Assembly: GCF_000150275.1 (NCBI RefSeq)
Contig: NW_002060944.1
Span: 7,306,756-7,370,755 of the forward strand
Direction of reading: 5' to 3'
Source of the DNA: Trichoplax adhaerens
Lineage: Eukaryota > Placozoa > Uniplacotomia > Trichoplacea > Trichoplacidae
Length of the DNA: 64,000 bases
Numbering within the stretch: position 1 is the stretch's first letter; each line of letters starts with the position of its first letter. The position numbers were made by a program, and so were the translations under genes. The notes beneath the pieces are model-generated. The model was not told the origin of the DNA and made no database searches. It was given only the letters and a program-made list of their open reading frames with translations. Of the stretch, positions 36,664 to 50,100 are shown in pieces.

Positions 36664-37357
36664 CTAGAAAAGGGTATCAGTATAGAAGTGGCTCTTAAAA
36701 AATCAAATGAAAAGTCAAAGTTAAGAATGAAAAGGTATTTAGATATGTGTAAGTAACGATTAATTATATATAATTATCATCAAACGAATATCGCAGGAAT
36801 CAACACTAATCGAGAGCATCGCCATATACAGATCTAGATATATAGCATATTCATATCTAATTTTGTATAGATTTACTATGAAAGGTTATACTATGTTAAT
36901 ACACTAAAGCTCGGATAGAAAGTATCAAGTTTATGAACTGTTTTAATTTTTAATAAGAAATTGTTTAGCGAAAAATTATCCTGTAGCTACTAAAATTAAA
37001 CTAATACGGTGACAACATTTAAATCACTAATCCTAATTTAATTTCGTTTCTATTGGCAGAACGTTTAGTTACGAACTATTATTGTACATTAATGACTGAT
37101 ATGTCAAATTCTGTTACGCGCTATAAAAGTTTTATTAATATGCCATAAAATAAGCAAAACTATTGCATGTAAGATGGTAGCTATAAGTACTGCAATCTTA
37201 TTTTTACATACTAATTTGAAAATCGTATTAAAATTGTGGCATTTTGTAATTTTTTCAATACTTTATTTCTCAATTTCACTCCTATTATATAAGAATCTAC
37301 CTGTTCATAGCTAACGCGAAATATAAATTTACAAGTGACAAGTCTTAGAAGAAGACA

Positions 37358-37832
37358 NNNNNNNNNNNNNNNNNNNNNNNNNNNNNNNNNNNNNNNNNNN
37401 NNNNNNNNNNNNNNNNNNNNNNNNNNNNNNNNNNNNNNNNNNNNNNNNNNNNNNNNNNNNNNNNNNNNNNNNNNNNNNNNNNNNNNNNNNNNNNNNNNNN
37501 NNNNNNNNNNNNNNNNNNNNNNNNNNNNNNNNNNNNNNNNNNNNNNNNNNNNNNNNNNNNNNNNNNNNNNNNNNNNNNNNNNNNNNNNNNNNNNNNNNNN
37601 NNNNNNNNNNNNNNNNNNNNNNNNNNNNNNNNNNNNNNNNNNNNNNNNNNNNNNNNNNNNNNNNNNNNNNNNNNNNNNNNNNNNNNNNNNNNNNNNNNNN
37701 NNNNNNNNNNNNNNNNNNNNNNNNNNNNNNNNNNNNNNNNNNNNNNNNNNNNNNNNNNNNNNNNNNNNNNNNNNNNNNNNNNNNNNNNNNNNNNNNNNNN
37801 NNNNNNNNNNNNNNNNNNNNNNNNNNNNNNNN
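37358..37832. other. Assembly gap (475 N)
   Basis: A run of N; the sequence is unknown. Open frames that appear to cross it are artefacts. Confidence 0.99.
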
Positions 37833-39751
37833 TACACCATGTGTAATTGAATAGCAGCAATATTAAATTCACAAATGTCTACAACATTTGTGGCGTGAGA
37901 CTAAAGACATCTCCCATTTTGGTAAAGTTTACATTAGAAAAGCTGTTACTGCATCATGAAATGATGCAAGAGTGTCCTAAATCAAACACAGGAGTATTTA
38001 AACTCTCTAGACTTTGTATAAATTACTAAATACTATAACATATGATATTATACTACTTTGTTTGTACTGGAGCCTACGTACGGTATAAGTGTCTGCAATA
38101 TATTGTAAGCTAAAATTTGCGACATAAGGAAAAAACTCGATACTTATGCTTTAATCTGCAAGACTACTTCCTAGCCTTCAATAACTGGAATCTTTATGAA
38201 GTGCACACAAACACACATCACAGTATAACACGCAAAACGCTTTTGTTGATCATTATCCGGCTTATATACTTTATTAGCCGTTTTGATCATACTTACTACG
38301 TTATAAGGATATTTTTAATAAGAAAGGTGTTATTAAAAAGTTAAGCCATCACATATAGATATTTGAGGCAATAAACAATCTTATATATGAATTTATCTCG
38401 ATTATAATTATTTACGAGCTCTATCGCTTCAAGTACTTATTTGAGATATATTACTATTCTGTCACGGTATCATAAGGATTTGCTCCTAAAGTAGCATTTC
38501 ATACTTATAAGCAAGTTCAAAACAAAATGTTATCTTAAACTATAAATCCATAGCTAAGTTATTTTTATGACTGTGATAGAGAAATACCATGCCTCTGGCT
38601 GAATAGTACGCGTAGTTTGAATAATAAAATTATTGTTATATCCAAATTTCTGTCAGCTGGAAAAATATTGCAGATAAAAGAGGAAAGTATTATCAAGTAA
38701 ATGCTGTTTCAGTTTGTCATCAAGATCAATAAATCAAAACGATTCTGTTATTTATTTCCATTTGCAGAAGAGATCGTTTCATAAAACCAGCTTCCTAGAT
38801 TAGATTATTTGGCTAATGACTGATTTTAGTAAAGTTTTACCAAATTATTCAAACATTTCAGTCTATGTTGTTGTCAAGATTAAAAGACGAATTCCATTAA
38901 TTTTGATAAAAATTACATTGCAGCTAGCCCTTTTTCTAACTTTATAAGAATATCATGAAGGGAGTTGATTGTGGCTTCTTTTAGTTTCTTTCCTGTATAC
39001 CCACAGAATATTGTACTGAATAATATGCTACAAATCATTTTTACTGCGAGAAATAATGGAACATTCATTGTATTATTAACCCCACACATGCAGAGACTAT
39101 TTACAGCAAACTAATTATACGGCCTAGAATTAGAGTACCAGGGTGTTTGTTATAGTGCTATCTCACCGTGGAGAAGTTAGCGATGTTTAGTGATTTAGCT
39201 TTATTTAGATTACAAGATAGTTTTACTTTACACGTCTTGTGGTGTATGTAGTTGTGACTAATTCACATTAGATTGTATATTATAACTTGATGATTCTGTG
39301 AATAGGTATATTGTAATCTAACAGTCTTGTGTTAGTTATCTGAGATCTATATTCTTAAATATTATCGTATTAATTAGGTATTTAGATATGCATCTATTGC
39401 TTGATTTTATAGGCGCTATTGATACTAATTGTAACTTCTAGCTAGTGGTAAAGGTATGCGTATATAAGGTGAGCATTTTATATAATGAAGCTAGTTTTAA
39501 TTTTTAGTGCTTAACGTAATGTTAGAACGTACAAAACACTGAGAATCTGTAGAATTAGGAATTAGTGTCCCTAATTGGTTCTTAAACGGATTTTAGTAAC
39601 CTAATACGTAATTCAGGGAGAAGATTTGTAGGATTAGCTTTATCTTTATCTCATTACAGAGCTGGTTTGTGATGGTGTTATACATGATATCCGATAGCTT
39701 ATGCCAGGATAAAGTTAATACAAACTAAAAAGAATTATTCTACGGTCGAGA

Positions 39752-39775
39752 AGGACTGAATGAGTATTCAGTCCT
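39752..39775. repeat. Perfect 10-base-stem hairpin
   Basis: AGGACTGAAT, loop GAGT, then ATTCAGTCCT: a perfect inverted repeat in the spacer upstream of gene C. No associated transposon ends or coding sequence are visible. Confidence 0.7.
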
Positions 39776-40011
39776 AGTATGGACTTTCATACCTAGCGAG
39801 TTCATTTAGAAGAATGAATTTCAAAGTAGATTCGGATTATCAATTATTTCATATGGATATGCACATACTGCATAAAGAGCTACAATCAGCTCATCATAAG
39901 GTAGTTACTATAGATTAATTACTTCATGACTTTACTTAATATAAGCATTGCAGTAATAATAGTAAATCCGATGTTTTGCCCGGAAGATCCTTAACAATTG
40001 TAAAATGTTGA

Positions 40012-40149
40012 ACCCCTGGCTCGAATTTTACTGATAAGGAAATAGAAATCGCTTTGACGTCTTACAAATCAATAAGAGGACTCATCGGCCAAGATCGTGT
40101 CCTGATAAAGCTAGGTTTTATTGAGGGTTCGGAAGGCATACAGATGTAA
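40012..40149 (+). CDS. Unassigned 45-residue coding-like fragment
   Basis: After an in-frame TGA, the frame reads TPGSNFTDKEIEIALTSYKS then IRGLIGQDRVLIKLGF, ending GSEGIQM and stop. Charge pattern and composition look like protein and are unlike the surrounding AT-rich DNA. It may be a relic or an orphan exon. I recognise no family. Confidence 0.2.
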   Translation, partial: TPGSNFTDKEIEIALTSYKSIRGLIGQDRVLIKLGFIEGSEGIQM

Positions 40150-40599
40150 AAAGGACTAAAGGAGCATCAAATAGCTTAAAAGTACATAAAGACTAAAATA
40201 TCGAAATTACCCAGTTTATTGGGCACTCATACAGCTGCTTACAAACAAAATAAAAGTACATTGGCAGATATATAAGCCGACCATTCCTGCCATAAAAATG
40301 GTTCTAGTTTAGACTGCACTACTGTACATAGAAGCGCAGTAGGTAGCAGTTCTTAGGTTACGTAAGTGGACGTAATTTAAACTGACTAAACTAATACTAA
40401 ATTGAGAAGAATGAATACGTCCTAATATGTGACTATCGCCCTAAAGGAATGAATCAAAAATCGTACCTAAGGTAACTGTATATAAAAGCTCTTTGATAGC
40501 AAGTTATACATTACGTATTTCAGTAGGAAAAGAATAGGATAATGACTTTGACAACGCCCTGGGCCTTTGATTATATTACATTTAGAATATGGAGAGTAG

Positions 40600-40746
40600 A
40601 CTCCCGCACAGATCCAAAATTTCAATGTCTTAATGCAAGAAGGCGATTGTCAGTTGTCCATCATGGCTCTGCACGATATCACATCTAAACACACCTGTAA
40701 AGTAATTAAGACTACAAGTCTAGACATAGAAGAAAAAAGTTATTAA
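40600..40746 (+). CDS. Unassigned 48-residue coding-like fragment
   Basis: The frame contains IQNFNVLMQEGDCQLSIMAL then HDITSKHTCKVIKTTSL, ending EEKSY and stop. The stretch around Q-L-S-I ... H-T-C-K-V is faintly like the end of an Ig-like domain (L-x-I ... Y-x-C-x-V). A possible acceptor (cccgcacag) precedes it. It lies about 320 bases before the gene C start, and no flanking exon was found. Confidence 0.2.
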   Translation, partial: TPAQIQNFNVLMQEGDCQLSIMALHDITSKHTCKVIKTTSLDIEEKSY

Positions 40747-41067
40747 ACTAAACGAATATTAGAATGTCTTAATACAATAATGCTTCTTGGATAATTATAC
40801 AGCTCTGTTTATAGCTAATAATATTTTTAGCGAAAGCAACAATCCAACGGTCGCTTCGATTCATCCCACGGCTGCTATTTATTGACTGCATAATTGCTGT
40901 ATCTGAAGACTACTGGAAACGAGCTCGAAAAGCAAAGTAGTTTAATTACTGATTTAGATCTTTATCAAAGTATGATGTATTAATGAAGATGATAAAAGAC
41001 CTAGTTAGTTTTGTTTTACTAATCTCTTAATTTTAGGAAAGCTCTGATCAAATTATGCTAATTGGAA

Positions 41068-41164
41068 ATGGAGAAAAGTATTTCAACTAGAGTCTCATCG
41101 TCATTGCTTTGGCTACTGATTTACTCGCTCTTGATAACCTCATTTCAGTATAGTAAAACGCTAG
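41068..41164 (+). CDS. Gene C signal-peptide exon (start codon)
   Basis: ATG at 41068; 32 codons reading [20 protein letters not shown] then [12 protein letters not shown], a short N-region with a hydrophobic core, ending in phase 1 at GTAAGA. Length (97) and phase equal those of the gene B first exon. Confidence 0.87.
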
Positions 41165-44100
41165 GTAAGATCTAAAATTTTAAAATACTTATTAGAAATT
41201 ATCAAAAACCTTAATCATGATATAATCAAGTAACTACACTGAAAAAGATTGTAAGTACAAATAAATAAATTTTAGTCATCATCTACGTTATATCTGCAGC
41301 TAAAGTTTGCAAAGCTAATCCCCATTAATCTTAGTCGTAAAAATTAATTTTTAAAGATTATTTTAATACCAAATTCTAAACATAAGCTATAATTAAATTA
41401 ATGATTAGTCGTTTACTATGGTTAAGAGCGTACTTAGATGTAATCAATTTTAAATTGTTGCTTCTTTGACTACCTTATTTATGTTGGCTGTCATCAGGCG
41501 ATATCTTAAATTCGAATGAAGTTCACAGTGAATTGGTTATTCAATCAAATGAAAACGCCGATGGTTAGTATGATAGTAAATCAAATATTCCTCTACCATT
41601 TATTTACGTTATATGTACATGTCAATGTACTATACGTACAGTCGATTTAATTTTTGAAAGGTTAGAAATACGAAAGATTTGATTCTCATTTGTAAGATTA
41701 AACTCGATTTGAAATATTGTGCTGTGTTACTGTAAGTTTCAATCAAGTCGAATGCGTCTTTCTAATTTTATTCCTGATCAATCACATAACCGCCTTTCAT
41801 TTCAACCATTATGCAATTGATAGCTTTTATCTAGCAGCTTATGCTACTCTGAAGCATTAAATAGAAACTGTATGATTTTATTACTCAAATATCCTTCCTT
41901 ATTAACTGCCGTTTGCTCAATTATAAATATTTTACTCGTAGTTAATAAAGCCTGAAGGGACCAAATATTTAGTGCTATTTGTATTACTTCTACTAGCGTT
42001 GATTTAAACATTTTCTTGTTTATTTAGATTTTCTAAACGATTTTAGAAGATCATACTGTATTGATCTGATGAAACTCGCTATTAATCTCTGTATCCTATA
42101 GACTAACTCCTTTATTACAATTGTTATACTTGTATAGTATCAGAATACCGATTAGTATCATCCTCATTAGCGGACGAAAAGCAGACAATTACGAATGTTA
42201 TATCATTAACAGGTTAGATATTATGTTCATATATGAGATTATATCGAATATTGACTATATGCTGTTACGACTAAATGTGGTATACTGTATGCGCGTATAC
42301 TCTAAGTATATTGAGAGTTTGACGTAGAAAGTACGATAAATTAAGCTACACGTGATCAATACACGCATATATCTTAATTAGTATACAGTATACTGTAGTG
42401 AATATGATAATATTAAACCGTTCAGTGACATCCTATGAAAGTTATCGACCATCTTATTTATTTTAAGATGCACTGGCATCGACAATAGTACCTGCAATTC
42501 ATAGGGTTAATACTGTAATTACAGCCAGTCATCAAGTTAATATATCCGTATCGATTGAAGATAAACCAGCAATACTGTATAATCATTGAAGGAAAGACAA
42601 TGAGCGCGAGCATAATATCATCAATAAGTTACTAGACATCGTGAAAAGTGATATATTTATTGTAGTACATAAGGGATTTTAAATATAAAATAACACAAAT
42701 CAATTTCTTGCATAGTTAGTATTTTTAATTCATAAAACATATTTATAAATACGGATATTCCTTTATAGAACATGGCGATATCGAATTATCTACCCAAACT
42801 CTGTCAACATTATCATCGAACAATGATATTATTACAAGTGCCACTACCTATAGTAGCTTCCAACTGCAAATAGGCGATGTAAATACCCAATCATCCAATG
42901 ATATACCATCTTTATTACAAGATGTAAAGGCATCGTCAGTAATATCGTTAGAGATAGATAGTCGAATTATAACAGAAATAATTACAGTAAATCAACAAGT
43001 TAGTACATTTGCAACGTCGAAAAATCACTTAAAATCATCATCATTGGAAAACACTCTAATAAGTACGACTGCAACGTTAACAGGTTAGAGGTTGTACTCA
43101 TACATAATATTAATACATGGATATTAAATACGTACTGAAGTGAATAGAAATTAATAGTTGATACCTAAGCATATCGTAAATGTTTGTTAAAAAAGTGAGT
43201 TAGCATTTATAAATAATGCTGCGTAAAGATATAAAAAATATGAAAATATTTATACTTACGTATACTATTTAACTTTCAGACTATGATACTATTGAAAAAT
43301 CTAGCGATATTCTGTCGACGCTATCGCCGAACATTATTACAAGCTCGCCTATCTACGATAGTCTCCAGTCGCAAACAAGCTATGTATCTGCTTACTCAGT
43401 CGATACTAGTGTTAGTCGTATAATATCTTTATTACAAGATATACTTACGTCGACAATAACGTTAACAGAGATAGAAAGTCAAAGTGCGACGTCGTTAGTT
43501 ATATCAAGTCAACAAGTAAGTACTCTTATAACGTCGAAAGATCTCTTAGAGTCATCATTACTAGAGAATAGACAAGAAACTACATCTATGTTATCGTCGA
43601 CAGGTTAGAGATTATACTACATGCATATCAGAATGTATAGACGCTGTAACGCGTGTATAAATAGTTATAGCTAACTTAAAATAGATATATACGATTAACG
43701 TAGTATTACAGAAATATAATAATAATACGCGTTTTCTACGTATATCGTAATATACTCTATAGCTTACGACGACGAAGAAGATAATACGGAAACGTCTAAC
43801 GATATTCTATCGACGCTATCGTCGAACATTATTACAAGCTCGCCTATCTACGATAGTCTCCAGTCGCAAACAAGCTATGTATCTGCTTACTCAGTCGATA
43901 CTAGTGTTAGTCGTATAATATCTTTATTACAAGATATACTTACGTCGACAATAACGTTAACAGAGATAGAAAGTCAAAGTGCGACGTCGTTAGTTATATC
44001 AAGTCAACAAGTAAGTACTCTTATAACGTCGAAAGATCTCTTAGAGTCATCATTACTAGAGAATAGACAAGAAACTACATCTATGTTATCGTCGACAGGT

Positions 44101-47100
44101 TAGAGATTATACTAAATACTATCAGAGTGTATAGACGCTGTAACGTGTGTATAAATAGCTATAGCTAACTTAAAATAGATATATACGATTAACGTAGTAT
44201 TACAGAAATATAATAATAATACGCGTTTTCTACGTATATCGTAATATACTCTATAGCTTACGACGACGAAGAAGATAATACTGAAACATCTAACGATATT
44301 CTATCGACGCTATCGTCGAACATTATTACAAGCTCGCCTATCTACGATAGTCTCCAGTCGCAAACAAGCTATGTATCTGCTTACTCAGTCGATACTAGTG
44401 TTAGTCGTATAATATCTTTATTACAAGATATACTTACGTCGACAATAACGTTAACAGAGATAGAAAGTCAAAGTGCGACGTCGTTAGTTATATCAAGTCA
44501 ACAAGTAAGTACTCTTATAACGTCGAAAGATCTCTTAGAGTCATCATTACTAGAGAATAGACAAGAAACTATATCTATGTTATCGTCGACAGGTTAGCGA
44601 TTATACTAAATACATATTAGAATGTATAGACGCTGTAACGTGTGTATAAATAGCTATAGCTAACTTAAAATAGATATATACGATTAACGTAGTATTACAG
44701 AAATATAATAATAATACGCATTTTCTACGTATATCGTAATATACTCTATAGCTTACGACGACGAAGAAGATAATACTGAAACATTTAACGATATTCTATC
44801 GACGCTATCGCCGAACATTATTACAAGCTCACCTATCTACGATAGTCTCCAATCGCAAATAAGCTATGTATCTGCTTACTCAGTCGATACTAGTGTTAGT
44901 CGTATAATAACGTTAACAGAGATAGAAAGTCAAAGTGCGACGTCGTTAGCTATATCAAGTCAACAAGTAAGCACTCTTATAACGTCGAAAGATCTCTTGG
45001 AGTCATCATTACTAGAGAATAGACAAGAAACTACATCTATGTTATCGTCGACAGGTTAGAGATTATACTAAATACATATTAGAATGTATAGACGCTGTAA
45101 CGTGTGTATAAATAGCTATATAGATATATACGATTAACGTAGTATTACAGAAATATAATAATAATACGCGTTTTCTACGTATATCGTAATATACTCTATA
45201 GCTTACGACGACGAAGAAGATAATACTGAAACATTTAACGATATTCTATCGACGCTATCGTCGAACATTATTACAAGCTCGCCTATCTACGATAGTCTCC
45301 AGTCGCAAACAAGCTATGTATCTGCTTACTCAGTCGATACTAGTGTTAGTCGTATAATATCTTTATTACAAGATATACTTACGTCGACAATAACGTTAAC
45401 AGAGATAGAAAATCAAAGTGCGACGTCGTTAGTTATATCAAGTCAACAAGTAAGTACTCTTATAACGTCGAAAGATCTCTTAGAGTCATCATTACTAGAG
45501 AATAGACAAGAAACTACATCTATGTTATCGTCGACAGGTTAGAGATTATACTAAATACTTATCAGAATGTAAAGACGCTGTAACGTGTGTATAAATAGCT
45601 ATAGCTAACTTAAAATAGATATATACGATTAACGTAGTATTACAGAAATATAATAATAATACGCGTTTTCTACGTATATCGTAATATACTCTATAGCTTA
45701 CGACGACGAAGAAGATAATACTGAAACATCTAACGATATTCTATCGACGCTATCGCCGAACATTATTACAAGCTCGCCTATCTACGATAGTCTCCAGTCG
45801 CAAACAAGCTATGTATCTGCTTACTCAGTCGATACTAGTGTTAGTCGTATAATCTCTTTATTACAAGATATACTTACGTCGACAATAACGTTAACAGAGA
45901 TAGAAAATCAAAGTGCGACGTCGTTAGTTATATCAAGTCAACAAGTAAGTACTCTTATAACGTCGAAAGATCTCTTAGAGTCATCATTACTAGAGAATAG
46001 ACAAGAAACTACATCTATGTTATCGTCGACAGGTTAGAGATTATACTAAATACTTATCAGAATGTATAGACGCTGTAACGTGTGTATAAATAGCTATAGC
46101 TAACTTAAAATAGATATATACGATTAACGTAGTATTACAGAAATATAATAATAATACGCGTTTTCTACGTATATCGTAATATACTCTATAGCTTACGACG
46201 ACGAAGAAGATAATACTGAAACATTTAACGATATTCTATCGACGCTATCGCCGAACATTATTACAAGCTCGCCTATCTACGATAGTCTCCAGTCGCAAAC
46301 AAGCTATGTATCTGCTTACTCAGTCGATACTAGTGTTAGTCGTATAATCTCTTTATTACAAGATATACTTACGTCGACAATAACGTTAACAGAGATAGAA
46401 AATCAAAGTGCGACGTCGTTAGTTATATCAAGTCAACAACTTAGTACGCTTGTGACATCGGAAGATCAATCAGTATTATCATTTCAAGAAAGACCATACT
46501 CATCAGGTTTGAATTTACCGTAAGATGTTTATATTGCTATTAAACTAAGTTTTTACGCTTAATTGTTAGAAAATATATAAGAAATTTTTCTGCATGCATA
46601 TTTTTGTTGCTCTTTAGGATATTATAAGATGTCAGTACTATAAAAGTAAATAAGTAGAAATTACCTTATAGCAATGCTCATTTCTAAGCGTTTTTCTAAT
46701 AAAATTAATCACAAATAGCTTTTTAGGAAATATTTCTTAGTCAATAATAACACTATGGTTTAATACTATTGATTGTATATTTAATTTTAGAGATTACTGG
46801 ATTTTCCGAAAAAACTCTACCTCCATCGTTATCAACGATCAATATTATTGAAAGCTCTATTGTTTTCAAAGATTTTCAAGTTAAAAGTGGTAACGTTAGC
46901 TTATTAACACCATCGACTAGCGTACTATCATCATTATTGCAAGATACGAAGACATTGGTATTTACTCCAACATCAGACATATTCCATTACTCAGACACTA
47001 GTAGCAGTTTCCTTGTTGCTGATTCTTCAATGACTTCGATACCAATTGCTACCTATTCTTTATATTCTAGTAGAAATAGTCCATCTAGCGAATTGCGGAG

Positions 47101-50100
47101 CTCGATTCAATCTTCTACAGATAGCATTTTGGCTACTTCAATTCAACAATCCATGCTTACCATGATTTCGTCATCGACTCGTATATCCTCATATTTATTT
47201 TCAGATGTTAGCAGTCTGATGAAATACCCGAATTCGGTAAAACTTGATCAAGTTATCACTTTTTCTACCCCGCAATCTGAATTTTCCACTGTATCGGAAA
47301 TGTATACCACTTCGACAGGGCTCAGCCTTGATAGTAGTTTTGCTTTTTCCCTACTTCAATCTGAGTATTCGATTGTATCATCATCTTATTTATCAATATT
47401 TAGCAGTAAAACAGGATTACTAAGCTCCATCTATTCTTCTGCGCTAATAACTCCCGACATCTTTTCGACTACTCCAATCCAAAGATCAGAGCTGAAGCTT
47501 ACCTCGACACTAACTTTAGATAGCTTGATCAAATCTTCGATTGAGCCACCCCATGATATTGTTTCTACCACTCCAGAATTTTCCATTTCGACTACTTCTA
47601 TATATTATCCTACAAGATTTAATAAGAGTTCATCTTTCATCGATCTGCTAATCTCTGCAAAGCCTTCTTTATCATCAGATTTAGTTACGTCGATTTCATT
47701 GTCAGAGTATTCAATCATTTCTCTATCAATTAATCAAAGTTTATCACATTCATACGATTTTATTTCCAATACCTTTTTATCCAGTATGCCATTGGCAATT
47801 TCATCACCATCCTTTTCTAAATATTCGATGACACTCTCAAGTTTAGGTATTGTATCAGTAGTTTGACTGTAGAGTCTACAGTAGATGTAAAATACAACTC
47901 TTTAAATCGTGTGAAATCATTGAATGCACTCATGTATTATACTCAAATTTGACTGATTCTCTCATATATGACGTAGCTACAGACTTGGTATCCTTTCATT
48001 CAAATATCATCTCTTCTGAAGGATCCATTACCGTTATTTCCACAAGTATTGAGACAAGTTATCCTTCTACTACCTATGTGGTACATCCAATACTATTGGA
48101 ATCAACAACTATTGCACCGTCGACTACTTCAGAAGGTAAACAATAGTGATTCTAACTCTATACGACAATATTCGCTTATATTGTATCTCTTTCATGAGAA
48201 AATGAGCTGTGCATTGACCTCATACTAATCCTACCTCTATAACTTCAGTAACCTCCTCAAGGCTACCTGATATCTACGATTGTTCGATAAATACCAATTT
48301 ATGCCATTCTAAAGCAGACTGTATTAATACTTCTGGATTATACAATTGCTTATGCCGTTCGGGATTTACAGGAAATGGAACTTATTGCGCAGGTGATTTA
48401 GCTATTATATCTACAACGTTGCAGATTTTAGTTCTACGTATTTGTTACACTGCTCTATTCTTACAGAATGATTCTCATATTACAAATCGCTACGGCATCA
48501 TTTTACATTAGATATAGACGAATGTGCAAAAAACCAACATGAATGTCCTAATAGATCTGTATGCATTAATAACATTGGATCTTACCAATGCCAATGCATG
48601 AGCGGATTTTCGGGTAACGGCACGCTTTGCGAAGGTAAAAATATTGCATATTGTCTCCTATTTCTTGCTACTCAAACGATTGATTATTAGTATGACTCTC
48701 AGATAAACTAACATCACTACTCTACATTAGATATAGATGAATGCACAATGAACCAATATCGATGTCATAATAAATCTATGTGTATTAATATCATTGGATC
48801 TTATCAATGCCAATGCATAAAGGGATTTTCGGGCAACGGCACATTTTGTGAAGGTAAAAACATATTATCTTATATTATTAATTTGCTTACTATGCTAATA
48901 ATTGATTGTTAATATGATTTTTGGACGAAAAATTTACATTATTCAATATTAGATATAAATGAATGCGTGATAAATGAAGATAGATGTCATAATAGATCTA
49001 TATGTATAAATAACATTGGATCTTATCAGTGTCAATGCATAAACGGATTTTCGGGTAACGGCACATTTTGTGACGGTAAGGTTTTATCATACTCCATTAA
49101 TTTACTTATTTATATGATCGAAAATAAACTTAATTCTTATACGATCGATACTATTCTATATCAGATAAAGATGAATGTGCATTAAACCAACATGGGTGTC
49201 ATAATAGATCTATATGTATTAATACCATTGGATCTTACCAATGCCAATGTATGAATGGATTTTCGGGTAACGGCACGCTTTGTGAAGGTAAAGATATAGT
49301 ATCTTTTGTTAATTTGTCCTCTACTCAGATAATCGACTTTTAATGTGAATTACAGGTAAACTAACATTACTCTTTTACATCAGATATAGATGAATGCGCA
49401 ATAAACCAACATGAATGCCATAATAGATCTATATGTATAAATAACATTGGATCTTATCAATGCCAATGCATAAACGGATTTTCGGATAACGGCACGTTTT
49501 GTGAAGGTAAAAATATATTGTTTTTTATTAATTTGCCCGTTATTCGAATAATTAATTTTTAATATGATTCTCAGATAGTCTAACATTACTAATCTACATT
49601 AGACATAGACGAATGTGCATTAAACCAACATGGATGTCATAATAAATCTATATGTATAAATAACATTGGATCTTATCAATGTCAATGCATAAACGGATTT
49701 TCGGGTAATGGCACATTTTGTGAAGGTAAGGTTTTGTTATACTCTACTGATTTACTCATTTATTCAAATGATCGGAAGTAAACTTGGTTCTAAGATGAAT
49801 TACCGATACTATTCTACATTAGATATAGACGAATGTCTGGCTAATGAACATAGATGTCATAATAGATCTATATGTATTAATAACATTGGATCCTATCAAT
49901 GCCAGTGCATAAACGGATTTTCGGGTAACGGCACGCTTTGTGAAGGTAAAATGTGTTTATCTTTTATTAATTTGCTTATTATTCTAATAAGCGATTATTT
50001 AAGTTGTTAATATGATTCTTAGACGAATTATCAATATTTTTCTACATTAGATATAGACGAATGTGTAACAAATGCACATGGATGTCATAATAGATCTATA

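Larger units (their letters stand above)
36515..41067. other. Spacer between genes B and C
   Basis: About 4.5 kb with a 475-base assembly gap. Contents: probable 3' untranslated region of gene B at the left, a perfect short hairpin at 39752-39775, and two short coding-looking frames (40012-40149 and 40600-40746). The gene C promoter must lie at the right end; no motif stands out. No RNA gene or mobile-element terminus recognised. Confidence 0.5.

Noticed and set aside
37211-37872. Open frames spanning 37358-37832
   Set aside because: They consist mostly of N translated as X.
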